Assembly: GCF_002891295.1 (NCBI RefSeq)
Contig: NZ_LGUI01000003.1
Span: 310,001-374,000, forward strand
DNA from: Streptomyces eurocidicus
Lineage (GTDB): Bacteria > Actinomycetota > Actinomycetes > Streptomycetales > Streptomycetaceae
DNA: 64,000 nt
Reading direction: 5' to 3'
Part shown: piece by piece, positions 1 to 8,447 of the stretch
Layout: the number at the start of each line of letters is the position of its first letter
Position numbering within the stretch: position 1 is the stretch's first letter
The notes under the pieces: model-generated
Database searches by the model: none
Seen by the model: only the letters and a program-made list of their open reading frames with translations
What the model was told of the DNA's origin: nothing
Program-made: the position numbers and the translations under genes

Positions 1-57
1 GGAGGGTCGTCGACACCCGGACGGCCCGTTCCGTCGGCCCCCTGGGGAGGACCCGTC

Positions 58-1086
58 GTGCTGTCCTACAGTCTTGAGCAGCTGCGCCGTTGCACCGTCG
101 CCGTCGACCTCGGGGCCGCGCGGACTCGCGTCTACGTCAGGGACACCGGGCTGATCGTCGACGAGCCCAGCATCGCGGCCGTCAACACCCGCACGGGCTC
201 GCTGATCGCGGTCGGCTCCATGGCACAGGGCATGGCGGGCCGGACCCCCCACCACATCCGGGTCGTGCGGCCCATCTCCGGCGGCACCGTCGTCGACATC
301 GAGATGGCCCAGCGCATGCTGCGCTTCCTCGTCCATCACAAGATCCGCCGGGCCTGGCGGCGCGGGCCGCTGCTGCGCGCCGCCGTCTGCCTGCCGCACG
401 ACGCCGAGCCGATCGCCCAGCGCGCGGCCATCGAGACCCTGACGGGGCTGGGCGCGCGGCGCGTCGAGCTCGTCGACACCCTCGTCGCCGCGGCCGTCGG
501 CTGCGGGCTGCCCGTGGAGCAGCCCGAGGCGACGATGATCGTGGTGTGCGGGGCGGCGTCCACACAGGTGGCGGTGTTGTCCCTGGGCGCGATCGTGGCG
601 GCGGAGAAGGTCCTGGTCGGCGGGGACGCCATCGACTACGCCGTGATCCAGCACCTGCGGAGCCGGCACGAGCTGATGCTGCCGACACAGGGGCTGCACC
701 CGCTGCACCTGGCGCTGTCGGCGGACCCGGTGGAGGAGGGCGCCGAGGTCCGCGGCCGTGACGTGGCCACCGGGCTGTCCCGTACGGTCATGGTGAGCAC
801 CGCCCAGGTCCGCGAGGCCATCCAGACGCCGCTGACCGGGGTCATCGACGCGATCGGCCGGGTGCTGCGGGCCTGCCAGCCGGATCTGGTGGCCGACCTC
901 GTGGAGCGCGGGGTGATGCTCGCGGGCGGCAGCGCGGTGCTGCCGGGCCTGGACCGCATGATCGCGGAGGCCACGGGGATGACGGTCCGCATAGCGGAGA
1001 ACCCGGACGTGTGCGCCGTGGTCGGTCTGGGCGCGATATTGGAGGGCAAGGTACGGCCGCTGCACCTGGAGCAGTTGCGCACCTGA
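58..1086 (+). CDS. MreB/Mbl-like actin-fold protein with degenerate nucleotide site
   Basis: This 342-aa protein has the MreB fold signatures in order: a phosphate-1 loop at residues 16-24 (VDLGAARTR), a GGD turn at 188-190, and an adenosine motif at 289-299 (LAGGSAVLPGL). MreB proteins polymerise under the membrane and guide wall synthesis; in Streptomyces they act mainly in spore-wall formation. The phosphate-2 loop is unusual. Where MreB normally has DIGGGTTE, this protein reads VCGAASTQ (163-170), so the acidic residues are lost and ATP hydrolysis is probably impaired. The GTG start is supported by GGGAGGA about 7 nt upstream. It is monocistronic, followed by a repeat array. It resembles the secondary MreB-like proteins of Streptomyces more than canonical MreB. 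Confidence 0.85.
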   Translation: MLSYSLEQLRRCTVAVDLGAARTRVYVRDTGLIVDEPSIAAVNTRTGSLIAVGSMAQGMAGRTPHHIRVVRPISGGTVVDIEMAQRMLRFLVHHKIRRAWRRGPLLRAAVCLPHDAEPIAQRAAIETLTGLGARRVELVDTLVAAAVGCGLPVEQPEATMIVVCGAASTQVAVLSLGAIVAAEKVLVGGDAIDYAVIQHLRSRHELMLPTQGLHPLHLALSADPVEEGAEVRGRDVATGLSRTVMVSTAQVREAIQTPLTGVIDAIGRVLRACQPDLVADLVERGVMLAGGSAVLPGLDRMIAEATGMTVRIAENPDVCAVVGLGAILEGKVRPLHLEQLRT

Positions 1087-1397
1087 GCCCGCATGTACCA
1101 CTGAGCCCATACGCACCGCACGTACTGCCCGTACTGCCCGTACTGCCCGTACTGCCCGTACTGCCTGCACTGCCTGCACTGCCTGCACTGCCTGCACTGC
1201 CTGCACTGCCTGTAGTACTGCCCCTCCCTCCGCCTCTCCGTCCCGTCCGTATCGCCCCTCCCCACTCCTCCGTCCCACCGCTTCCCTCTCCCGCTCGCCC
1301 TTGAAGGCCCACCCCCGCCTTTTTGCCCCTTTGGGAACTTCTTTACCGCTCGGAACAGTTCTGTCTGTGCACCCCTGATTGACGAGGAGATACACAG
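1087..1397. repeat. Intergenic region with ten 9-bp tandem repeats
   Basis: This 311-bp gap between the MreB-like gene and terB holds a minisatellite at 1122-1211. It has ten 9-bp units: five reading GTACTGCCC or GTACTGCCT, then five reading GCACTGCCT, so a single T-to-C change separates two blocks. The rest of the gap is pyrimidine-rich. A good ribosome-binding site (GAGGAGATACACAG) precedes the terB ATG. I see no gene here. Confidence 0.9.
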
Positions 1398-1853
1398 ATG
1401 GCGCTCTGGGACCGGCTCAAGGACTCCGCGGTGACGATGCAGGGTCAGCTGGTGGCGAAGAAGAACGACCTGAAGAGCGGCGCATTCCGTGACGCGAGCA
1501 TGGCGATGTGCGCACTGGTGGCCGCCGCCGACGGTTCGATCGACGCTTCCGAGCGGCGACGCGTCGCCTCGCTGATCGCCACCAACGATGTGCTGCAGAA
1601 CTTCCCCGCCGACGACCTCCAGACGCGGTTCAACGACTACTGCCAGAAGCTGTCGACGGATTTCGACTTCGGCAAGGTCAGCATTCTGCAGACCATCGGC
1701 AAGGTGCAGAAGAAGCCCACCGAGGCGCGTGCCGTCATCCAGATCGGCATTGTCATCGGCGGCGCCGACGGCGACTTCGACAAGACGGAGCAGGCCGTGG
1801 TCCGCGAGGCGTGCTTCGCGGTGGGCATCGACCCGGCGGAGTTCGACCTCTAG
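1398..1853 (+). CDS. TerB family tellurite-resistance-type protein
   Basis: This 151-aa acidic helical protein matches the TerB family: a basic N-terminal lead-in, then two repeats containing the metal-binding patterns AAADGSIDASE (residues 43-53) and GGADGDFDKTE. TerB proteins bind divalent metals through these acidic helices and act at the inner membrane surface in stress or phage-defence contexts. A role in tellurite resistance itself is not shown for stand-alone Streptomyces copies. No terC or terD partner lies beside it. A rho-independent terminator follows at once (1911-1945). The ATG has a strong ribosome-binding site. Confidence 0.9.
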   Translation: MALWDRLKDSAVTMQGQLVAKKNDLKSGAFRDASMAMCALVAAADGSIDASERRRVASLIATNDVLQNFPADDLQTRFNDYCQKLSTDFDFGKVSILQTIGKVQKKPTEARAVIQIGIVIGGADGDFDKTEQAVVREACFAVGIDPAEFDL

Positions 1854-1910
1854 CCGGACGGCTCCGGTCGTACGCGGGCGCCCAGGCGCCTCCTCGCGCC
1901 CGGGCAGCTG

Positions 1911-1945
1911 AAGCGCGGGCCACCCTTGCGGTGGTCCGCGCTTTT
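1911..1945 (+). terminator. Rho-independent terminator of terB
   Basis: An inverted repeat, AAGCGCGGGCCACC against GGTGGTCCGCGCTT, has one G-T pair and a short loop and is followed by TTTT on the plus strand. It lies between the convergent terB and rppA genes and can serve both, although the U tract favours terB. Confidence 0.75.
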
Positions 1946-1948
1946 CCG

Positions 1949-3046
1949 TCAGGCCGGCAGGCCCACCGGCCGCAGGCCCCCGTGCCCGGCGGCCCGGCCG
2001 GGCTCGGTCCAGGTGCCCAGCGCGATCTCGGCCGTGATGCCCGGCCCGAAGCCGGCGATCACGCCGCGCGCGGAGTCCTCGGCTCCGCCGTCCTGGAACA
2101 GCCGCTCCAGGGCGTCGAAGATGACCGCGCTGGCGATGTTGCCCCGCTCGGTGAGCGTGGCCCTGCTGTAACGGAACATCTCCGGCGGCAGGTCCAGGTA
2201 CTTGCACAGGTCGTCCAGGATCCTGGGGCCGCCCGCGTGGACGATGTAGAAGTCCAGCCCGGAGACGTCCCAGTCGTGGGGCTCGGCCATCGCGCGCATC
2301 GCCGGAGCGAGCATGGCCATCGTGCCGGGCACCCGTTTGTCCAGCATGAAGTGGAATCCGGTGTCCCGGACGCCGTACGAGATCCAGTCCTCGGTGTCGG
2401 GCACGAGGTGCGAGCCGTTCTGCTCCAGCCGGACCCCGACGCCGCCCTCGCCGCGCACGACCGCGCAGGCGATGGCGTCGCCGAAAAGGCCGTTGGAGAG
2501 GAGATTGCCGACCCCCAGGTCGGTGGGCTGATAGCAGAGCGAGCAGAACTCGCAGGCCACGATCAGCACGTTCGCCCCGGGATAGGCGTTGCAGAAGTCA
2601 TGGGCGCGGTTGAGCGCGGCGCCGCCCGCGGCACAGCCGAGCTGGGCGATCGGCAGCTGCCGGGTCTCGGACCGGAAGTCCATCGTGTTGATGAGCCAGG
2701 CGGTCATCGACGGCATCATGAACCCGGTGCAGGAGACATAGGCGATCATGTCGATGTCCCGGGCCGTGAGCTCCGCGTGGTCCAGCGCCCGGAGGATCAC
2801 CTCCGGCACCCGCGCCTTGGCCTCGATCTCGTAGCGGGCGTTGCGGGCGGTGAAGCCGGGGTGCTTGAGGGTGTCCTCGATGGGCTGCACCAGATGGCGG
2901 GTCTGCACCCCGGTGTTGCCGATCAGGCGCAGTGCGAGCTGCAGCTGAGGATGGTCGGCGTGCAGGGTGCGGGCGAGCTCCAGGGTCTGCTCCCTGGTGA
3001 TGATGTGCTCGGGGACCGCGATGGCCGGTCTGCACAGAGTTGCCAT
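1949..3046 (-). CDS. rppA: 1,3,6,8-Tetrahydroxynaphthalene synthase (type III PKS, RppA)
   Basis: This 365-aa chalcone-synthase-like enzyme should condense five malonyl-CoA units into 1,3,6,8-tetrahydroxynaphthalene, which oxidises to flaviolin and feeds melanin-type pigments. The catalytic triad sits at the RppA positions: Cys138 in QLGCAAGG, His270 in IVHAGGP and Asn303 in RGNIAS. Cys106 (SCTGF), characteristic of this subgroup, is also present. I chose the ATG at 3046 (MATLCRPAI) because the longer upstream reading runs into the P450 gene. The gene begins 10 nt after the P450 stop, so the two are one operon with the P450 first. Confidence 0.95.
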   Translation of the reverse strand: MATLCRPAIAVPEHIITREQTLELARTLHADHPQLQLALRLIGNTGVQTRHLVQPIEDTLKHPGFTARNARYEIEAKARVPEVILRALDHAELTARDIDMIAYVSCTGFMMPSMTAWLINTMDFRSETRQLPIAQLGCAAGGAALNRAHDFCNAYPGANVLIVACEFCSLCYQPTDLGVGNLLSNGLFGDAIACAVVRGEGGVGVRLEQNGSHLVPDTEDWISYGVRDTGFHFMLDKRVPGTMAMLAPAMRAMAEPHDWDVSGLDFYIVHAGGPRILDDLCKYLDLPPEMFRYSRATLTERGNIASAVIFDALERLFQDGGAEDSARGVIAGFGPGITAEIALGTWTEPGRAAGHGGLRPVGLPA

Positions 3047-3056
3047 GACGCACTCC

Positions 3057-4265
3057 TTACCAGGCGACCGGCAGAGTGAGCGGATAGCGCCAGATCGAGT
3101 TGGTGTTCCACCGCACCTCCTCCACCGGTACGGCGAGCCGCAGTTCAGGGAATCGGTGGAGCAGGGTGCCGATGGAGACCTGGAGCACCATGCGGGCCAG
3201 ATGGGACCCGAGGCAGTGGTGGCTGCCGTACCCGAACGCCATGTGCGGCAGGGGCTCGGCACGCTCGAAGTCCAGGTCGTCCGGGCGCTCGTAGGCGAGT
3301 TCGTCGCGGTTCGCCGTCAGGTAGGACACATGGACCGTGTCGCCCGCCTTCACGGTGACGCCGTCGAAGTCGACGTCCTCCAGGGCGACCCGGGGGATGC
3401 CCACGCCCTGGCGGAAGGGGATGTAGCGCAGCAGCTCCTCGATGGCCTGCGGCAGCAGGTCGGGACGGGCCCGCAGCTGGGCCAGATGGTCCGGGTACGT
3501 CAGCAGGGTGTAGACGATGTTGCTGATGTCGTACGTGGTGGTGTCGTGGCCGGTGACGACCAGGAGCATGGCCAGCACCGACAGTTCGGCCGGCTCCAGC
3601 GCCTCGTCGCCGATGCGGGCCGTGGCGAGCGCGCTGATCAGGTCCTCGCCGGGCTTCCTGCGGCGCTCGGCGGTCAGCTCGTCGAAATAGCCGCGCAGCC
3701 CGGCCTTGGCCTCCGCCGCGGACTCCTTGTCGGCGACGCTCATGGACATCATCGCCATGGCCCAGCGGCGCAGCTGCGGGCGGTCCGCCTCCGGGACGTC
3801 CAGCAGCTCGCTGATCGTCATCAGCGGGATGCGGCCCGCCAGATGCTCGGCCACGTCGGCGGGCGAGCCGTGCTCGGCCATCTCGTCCAGCAGGGCGTCG
3901 GTGGTGCGCTGCGTCCAGGGGCGCAGCGCCTCGACCTTGGGCGTGGTGAACGCCTTGATGATCAGCTTGCGGACCCGGTTGAGCGCGGGCGGGTCCATGA
4001 GGTTGATCGCCTCGGACTGGGCGATGGGCGCGGGAGTGATCCGCGGGAAGTCCCGGCCGATCAGCGCGGAGCGGCTGAAGCGCCTGTCCGACGTCACCGT
4101 CTGGACGTCCGCGTAGCGCGTGACGAGCCAGCAGTCGCCCTCGCCGTACGGCATGAGGACGCGGGTGACGGGCGCTTCGGTGCGCATCCGGGTCATGAAC
4201 GGATCGGGCTCCAGGGCCTCGTCATGTCGGAAGGGACACGTTCGAACGGAGTCCGAAGTGGTCAT
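3057..4265 (-). CDS. Cytochrome P450, likely acting on the RppA product
   Basis: This 402-aa soluble bacterial P450 has the I-helix oxygen-activation motif GHDTT (residues 239-243), the ExxR pair at 277-280 and the haem-ligand loop FGYGSHHCLG with Cys351. Together with rppA just downstream it recalls the S. coelicolor rppA/CYP158A2 pair, in which the P450 couples flaviolin molecules into dark polymers. That role here is inference from linkage and overall similarity. The I-helix keeps the conserved threonine that CYP158A2 is known to lack, so it is not a close copy. No ferredoxin gene is adjacent. Confidence 0.93.
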   Translation of the reverse strand: MTTSDSVRTCPFRHDEALEPDPFMTRMRTEAPVTRVLMPYGEGDCWLVTRYADVQTVTSDRRFSRSALIGRDFPRITPAPIAQSEAINLMDPPALNRVRKLIIKAFTTPKVEALRPWTQRTTDALLDEMAEHGSPADVAEHLAGRIPLMTISELLDVPEADRPQLRRWAMAMMSMSVADKESAAEAKAGLRGYFDELTAERRRKPGEDLISALATARIGDEALEPAELSVLAMLLVVTGHDTTTYDISNIVYTLLTYPDHLAQLRARPDLLPQAIEELLRYIPFRQGVGIPRVALEDVDFDGVTVKAGDTVHVSYLTANRDELAYERPDDLDFERAEPLPHMAFGYGSHHCLGSHLARMVLQVSIGTLLHRFPELRLAVPVEEVRWNTNSIWRYPLTLPVAW

Positions 4266-4703
4266 CGCAGCACTCCCTCAAGCCCAGGGCCCCGCCGATG
4301 GCGTGCCAGCCTATTTTCTGACCATGCCGCAACTTCCAGCGCGCCACACACAAGCATTCACAGTTCACCCAAATGATGGATTTTTCTGCGAATCGCCTGG
4401 CACATCCCCCTCTCCGGCCTCTTTCCCCTCTTTAATTCCCCACCCACCTGGGACCCCCGGCCGGCCCGGCACCCACCCGCACCCGTCCGCGCCCACATCC
4501 TCCGCCGCGCGCCCGCGCCTTCGGAGCGACCCGCGCCCCTCCGCCGCCCGCCGCGCCCGCCGGTCCGGTCACGGCCGCCGCCGGCAGCGCTCGAACACCG
4601 CATCCCCCGTCCGCTCTTCTCCGGCTGCGCATCCCAAAGGCCGAACCTAGACTCAAACCGGCATCACCGAACAAGTGATGACATTTCCCCTCAAGGAGGC
4701 GAG
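4266..4703. promoter_or_regulatory. Divergent intergenic region upstream of P450 and small-peptide operon
   Basis: This 438-bp gap separates the divergent P450/rppA and small-peptide operons and must hold both promoters. The middle is C-rich and featureless. Close to the peptide gene is an inverted repeat, CATCAC-7 nt-GTGATG (4663-4681), which could be a regulator site. AAGGAGG at about 4693-4699 is an ideal ribosome-binding site for the ATG at 4704. No gene is supported. Confidence 0.5.
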
Positions 4704-4889
4704 ATGCTCGCTCAGAAAACGGCCCGAATCATCGCGACCCCGGCCGAGGCGGCAGCGATCGGCTCGATGATGGTGGAGCCCGAAGCCACCGTCAGCGACC
4801 CGCCACTTCCGGCTCCGGAGGCCGCGGGGTTCATCCTCGCGCTGCTCCTCATGTCCCCCAAGGAGCCGAAGGAGCCGAAGGGCAAGTGA
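4704..4889 (+). CDS. 61-aa small peptide, first gene of a coupled operon (possible precursor)
   Basis: This short gene has one of the strongest ribosome-binding sites in the window (AAGGAGGCGAG-ATG). Its stop codon overlaps the GTG start of the next gene (GTGA at 4886). The peptide has an acidic, proline-rich middle, a hydrophobic stretch GFILALLLM (residues 42-50) and a very basic repetitive end, SPKEPKEPKGK. There is no cysteine, no clear signal peptide and no familiar RiPP leader motif. I do not recognise the family. Small size, strong translation and coupling to three larger genes fit a precursor or effector peptide, but a small membrane-associated subunit is equally possible. Confidence 0.7.
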   Translation: MLAQKTARIIATPAEAAAIGSMMVEPEATVSDPPLPAPEAAGFILALLLMSPKEPKEPKGK

Positions 4890-5614
4890 CCACCCGGGCG
4901 GACTTCGCCGCGGCTGCAGACGAATTCGCGAACCGTGTCCTCGGCGCCCTGCGCGGCGCCGGGGGCACGGCTCTCGTCGCCCGGCACATCGACAGCGCGC
5001 CCGACGCCCTGGCGGCCCTCGCCGCCGTAAGGGTCCTGGGCGCGGACACCTTCTCCCCCCACCTCCTGGCCGGCGCCCCCTTCCACGCGGACGACGCGGC
5101 GGCCGTGGCCCGGTCCTTCGACGCCTTCCCGACGCCGGTGGCCGGGCCTTCGGCGCGCCCGGAGGAGCGGACCGTCGCCGCCTGGCGCGACTGGGCGACC
5201 ACCCAACTCCTCGGCCGGTTCGGCGGGATGGACTCCCCACCGGCGCCACCGGGGCCCGCGGACGACCTCACCGACACCACCGACTGGCAGAGCTGGTCCG
5301 TAAGGATGGCCCAACTCGCCACCCTGGCCACCCCCGGGCTCGACGGCCCTGTCCACGAGCTGGCCCGCGGCGCGGCGTTCCCGCTCGCCCGCGGCGTCAC
5401 CCGCTCGGTCCTGCGCCGTGACTTCCCCACCGCCGTAAGGCTCGTCCGCTGGCTGGCCTGGCTCGCCCACGAAGGCGTCGCCCTGCCGCTGGACCCGGCG
5501 CCCGTCCACGAACACGTCCGCCTGCTGGGCGGCGCGAGCCCCCGCACGGCCCTGGACCTGGCCGTCACGGACCACCTGCTCACCGCGAGAACCCCGGAGG
5601 CGGTACGGACATGA
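4886..5614 (+). CDS. Unknown protein, second gene of the small-peptide operon
   Basis: This 242-aa alanine-rich, mostly helical, soluble protein matches no family I can name. The GTG start at 4886 overlaps the stop of the 61-aa peptide, and its own stop overlaps the next ATG (ATGA at 5611). Its synthesis is therefore tied to both neighbours and it probably works with them in one complex or pathway. The segments WRDWATTQLLGRFGG and LVRWLAWLAHEG are the most distinctive patches. There is no transmembrane segment or signal peptide. Confidence 0.75.
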   Translation: MTTRADFAAAADEFANRVLGALRGAGGTALVARHIDSAPDALAALAAVRVLGADTFSPHLLAGAPFHADDAAAVARSFDAFPTPVAGPSARPEERTVAAWRDWATTQLLGRFGGMDSPPAPPGPADDLTDTTDWQSWSVRMAQLATLATPGLDGPVHELARGAAFPLARGVTRSVLRRDFPTAVRLVRWLAWLAHEGVALPLDPAPVHEHVRLLGGASPRTALDLAVTDHLLTARTPEAVRT

Positions 5615-6537
5615 CGGTTCCCGAACCGGTGGCCGCGGCCGCCCGGAGCATGGCCGACCGCGCCCTGTCCTGGCTGCACGCCCACCGCGCCCTCGGCGCC
5701 CTGCCGCCCGGCACCACCGAGGAGCTCGCCGACCCCGACAGCGTCTACAAGCCCCTGGGTGAGACCGCCCTCGCGGCCTCGCTGCTCCTGCGCGACGGCG
5801 TCGCGGGCCCCGGCCAACTGGCCGCCGCACAGAGCCTTATGGAGTTCACCTGGGACCAGTTCCGCCAGGGCGACATGCTCTACGAACGCCAGCTCCGCCA
5901 CACCCTGATGACCGACCCGCTGGAGGTCTACGCCCCCTTCGTCCGCTGCGGCTTCCGCCACGCGGACCTGGACCGGCTGCTGGCCCACCGCGCGCGGCTG
6001 CGCTCGGTGGACGGCGTGGAACTGCTGCCCAACCGCCGCCTCGCCGCGGCCAACGCCGCCCGCGTCGTAGGACTCGACCGGGAGACCGGCCGGCGGGAGG
6101 ACTGGGACGGCATGGCCCGCGCCACCTGGCTGGGCGCCCGGCCCGAGCCCTGGGCCATCAACTGGATCACCGCCTACGCGATGACCCACACGGTCTTCCA
6201 CCTCACCGACTGGGGCCGGCTGCCGCAGGGCCTGTCCCCGGACCTCACCGCGTACGTACGGACCTGGCTGCCGGTGTGGATCGACATCTGGCGCGAGGTC
6301 CAGCAGTGGGACCTGGTCGTCGAACTCCTCATCGTCGGAGCCTCCCTGGACGAGCCGTACTGCCGGCCGGAGGACTGGGAGACCATCGCGGCCCTCCAGC
6401 ACGAGGACGGCCTCGTACCGCGCGACGGCGACCCGGTCGACGACGACCCGCGACAGCGGTTCACGGACCACCAGCACACCGTCGTCGTCACCGCCGTCGC
6501 GGGCTCCATCGCCCTCGCGCGGGCGGCGGGCCGGTGA
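5611..6537 (+). CDS. DUF6895-like protein of unknown function
   Basis: This 308-aa protein is rich in tryptophan and tyrosine and resembles the actinobacterial DUF6895 family as I remember it. Repeated helical patterns with conserved aromatics (ALSWLHAHRALG, INWITAYAMTHTVFHLTDWG, DHQHTVVVTAVAG) suggest an alpha/alpha-barrel fold like that of terpene-cyclase or glycosidase relatives, but no DXDD or other catalytic motif is evident. The histidines in MTHTVFHLTDW and TDHQHT could be functional. Start and stop both overlap neighbours (ATGA at 5611, GTGA at 6534). Confidence 0.7.
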   Translation: MTVPEPVAAAARSMADRALSWLHAHRALGALPPGTTEELADPDSVYKPLGETALAASLLLRDGVAGPGQLAAAQSLMEFTWDQFRQGDMLYERQLRHTLMTDPLEVYAPFVRCGFRHADLDRLLAHRARLRSVDGVELLPNRRLAAANAARVVGLDRETGRREDWDGMARATWLGARPEPWAINWITAYAMTHTVFHLTDWGRLPQGLSPDLTAYVRTWLPVWIDIWREVQQWDLVVELLIVGASLDEPYCRPEDWETIAALQHEDGLVPRDGDPVDDDPRQRFTDHQHTVVVTAVAGSIALARAAGR

Positions 6538-7628
6538 CGCCCGCGCCGCTGGAGTCCTTCCTGGCACCCCTGCTCACCGCCGCCCGCGGCGCGGACGCCG
6601 TGGCCGTGGCGGCCGTGCGCGGCGGTGAGCGGCTGGTGGCCCGGCGGGGGTCCGCCGGGCCGGGCACCCGCTTCGAGACCGGCTCGCTCACCAAGACGTA
6701 CACGGCCCTGCTGCTCGCCGAGCTCGCCGCCCGGGGCGAGGTCCGCTACGACGACCCCGTCGACCGCTATCTGCCGCACCGGGTCCCCGGACCGCCGGTC
6801 ACCCTGCTGCACCTGGCCACCCACACCTCCGGCCTGCCGCGGCTGCCGCCCGGCCTGGTCGCCCGCTCCGCGCGGCGCGACTGGTTCGGCAACCCCTACG
6901 CGGCCTTCTCCCCCGGCGACCTCATGGCCGCGCTGCCCCGCACCCGGCTGCACCACGCCCCGGGCACCCATGTGCGCTACTCCAACTTCGGCGCCGGGCT
7001 GCTGGGTCACGTCCTGGCCCGGGCGGCCGGAGGCGAGGGCGGCGACTACGCCGGGCTGCTCGCCGAGCGCGTGCTCGTACCGCTCGGCCTTACGGACACC
7101 GACTGCGATCCCCTGCGGCCCCAGGCTGTCGGCCACTGGCACGGGCGGCCCCGGCCGCCCTGGCTCATCCCCGCGCTGCCCGCCGCCGGGGCCCTGCGCA
7201 CCAGCGGCCGGGACCTGCTCCGGCTGCTGACGGCGCTGCTCGCCCCGCGCACCGCGGGCCCGCCGAGCCTGCGCGCCGCGCTCCGGGACGTCCAGCGGCC
7301 CCGGCTGGCGCTGCCCCGCACGGGACACCGCCTCTGCCTGATCTGGAACCTCCGCCCCCGCGCGGGGCGCCCGCTGTTCCACCACTCGGGCGGCACCCGC
7401 GGCTTCACCGCCTTCGCGGGCTTCCTGCCCGGCTCCGGCACCGCGGTCGCGGCCCTCGCCAACGCCTCGCCCACGCCGCTGGCCCCCTTCGTCCAGGCGG
7501 CCTACGGGACGCTGTGCGCGCTGGACGCCTCAGTCGCGGGCGACGTGGCGGACGACGGTGTCGGCGAACTGCCGGGCGGCGGGCGAGAGCGCGGACCACT
7601 GACGGGCGGCCCAGCCCACGTCCAGTGA
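6534..7628 (+). CDS. Serine hydrolase, class C beta-lactamase/DD-peptidase fold
   Basis: This 364-aa enzyme has the active-site pattern of the beta-lactamase-related family: S51-x-x-K54 in TGSLTKTY, the Tyr-x-Asn element at 149-151 (YSN) and a C-terminal HHSGGTRGF in place of the KTG box. The family includes DD-carboxypeptidases, esterases and D-aminopeptidases, so substrate cannot be read from the motifs. No signal peptide is visible, which points to a cytoplasmic esterase or peptidase, possibly one acting on the operon's small peptide. The GTG at 6534 overlaps the upstream stop. The last 99 bp overlap the end of the convergent LysR gene. Confidence 0.85.
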   Translation: MTPAPLESFLAPLLTAARGADAVAVAAVRGGERLVARRGSAGPGTRFETGSLTKTYTALLLAELAARGEVRYDDPVDRYLPHRVPGPPVTLLHLATHTSGLPRLPPGLVARSARRDWFGNPYAAFSPGDLMAALPRTRLHHAPGTHVRYSNFGAGLLGHVLARAAGGEGGDYAGLLAERVLVPLGLTDTDCDPLRPQAVGHWHGRPRPPWLIPALPAAGALRTSGRDLLRLLTALLAPRTAGPPSLRAALRDVQRPRLALPRTGHRLCLIWNLRPRAGRPLFHHSGGTRGFTAFAGFLPGSGTAVAALANASPTPLAPFVQAAYGTLCALDASVAGDVADDGVGELPGGGRERGPLTGGPAHVQ

Positions 7629-8447
7629 CGGGATGCCGGCGACCGGGATCAGCCGGACGCCGTCGCCGCACTGGCCGACCAGCCCCGGCACCGCGGGTAT
7701 CAGGGCGTGCCCCAGCCCCATCTCGGCGAGCAGCAGCGCGGTGTCCCAGTCGGTCGCCCGGGTGGTGGTGGCGCGCGGCGGGAGGCCGTGCGCCCCCAGG
7801 TAGTCCTCGACCCGGCGGCCCGAACTCGTGCCCGTCGGCGGCCGGATGAGGCGGGTACGGGCCAGGTCCTCCGCGGCCAGGGCGGCCTCCCCCGCGAGCG
7901 GGTCGTCGGCGCGCACGGCGAGCACCCACTCCAGGCTGATGACCGCCCGCTGCTCGACGCCCTGGGCGCCGGCCGCCTCCTCCGTGATCGTCACCCAGGC
8001 CAGGTCGACGGCACCGGTCCGGAGTGCCTCCAGACAGCGGTGGCTGGAGCGCTCCGTGTGGAACTCCAGGCCCACCTCTGGGTACTCGCGGCAGAACTCC
8101 CCTATGGCCGCGCCCAGGAAGTTGCGGATGGTGGTGGCGCCCGTGGCGATGACGACGCCACCGCCCTGCCCGGTCCGCAGCTCCTCCAGCAGCCGCAGCC
8201 CCTCCCCCAGCGCGGTCAGCCCGTCGGAGGCCGCGCGCTGGAGGATCCGGCCCGCCTCCGTCGGCGCCACACCTCTGGACTGACGCTCCATCAACACGAG
8301 CCCGACCTCCTTCTCCAGGCGGCGGACGTGCTGACTGACGGCCGACTGGCTGCAGTTCATCTCACGGGCCACGGCACTGAGGTTGCGGGCCTCGCACACC
8401 ATGACGAACACCTTCAGGTCATCAAGCGTCACCCGCCCAACATACAA
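7530..8447 (-). CDS. LysR family transcriptional regulator
   Basis: This 305-aa protein has a LysR winged helix at the N terminus (LKVFVMVCEARNLSAVAREM, then SQSAVSQHVRRLEKEVG) and a periplasmic-binding-like co-inducer domain. It faces the small-peptide operon tail to tail and overlaps its last gene by 99 bp, so it is a candidate regulator of that operon. LysR genes are more often divergent from their targets. The TTG at 8447 follows AAGGA by about 6 nt and I prefer it; a GTG at 8432 is the alternative. Confidence 0.9.
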   Translation of the reverse strand: MYVGRVTLDDLKVFVMVCEARNLSAVAREMNCSQSAVSQHVRRLEKEVGLVLMERQSRGVAPTEAGRILQRAASDGLTALGEGLRLLEELRTGQGGGVVIATGATTIRNFLGAAIGEFCREYPEVGLEFHTERSSHRCLEALRTGAVDLAWVTITEEAAGAQGVEQRAVISLEWVLAVRADDPLAGEAALAAEDLARTRLIRPPTGTSSGRRVEDYLGAHGLPPRATTTRATDWDTALLLAEMGLGHALIPAVPGLVGQCGDGVRLIPVAGIPSLDVGWAARQWSALSPAARQFADTVVRHVARD

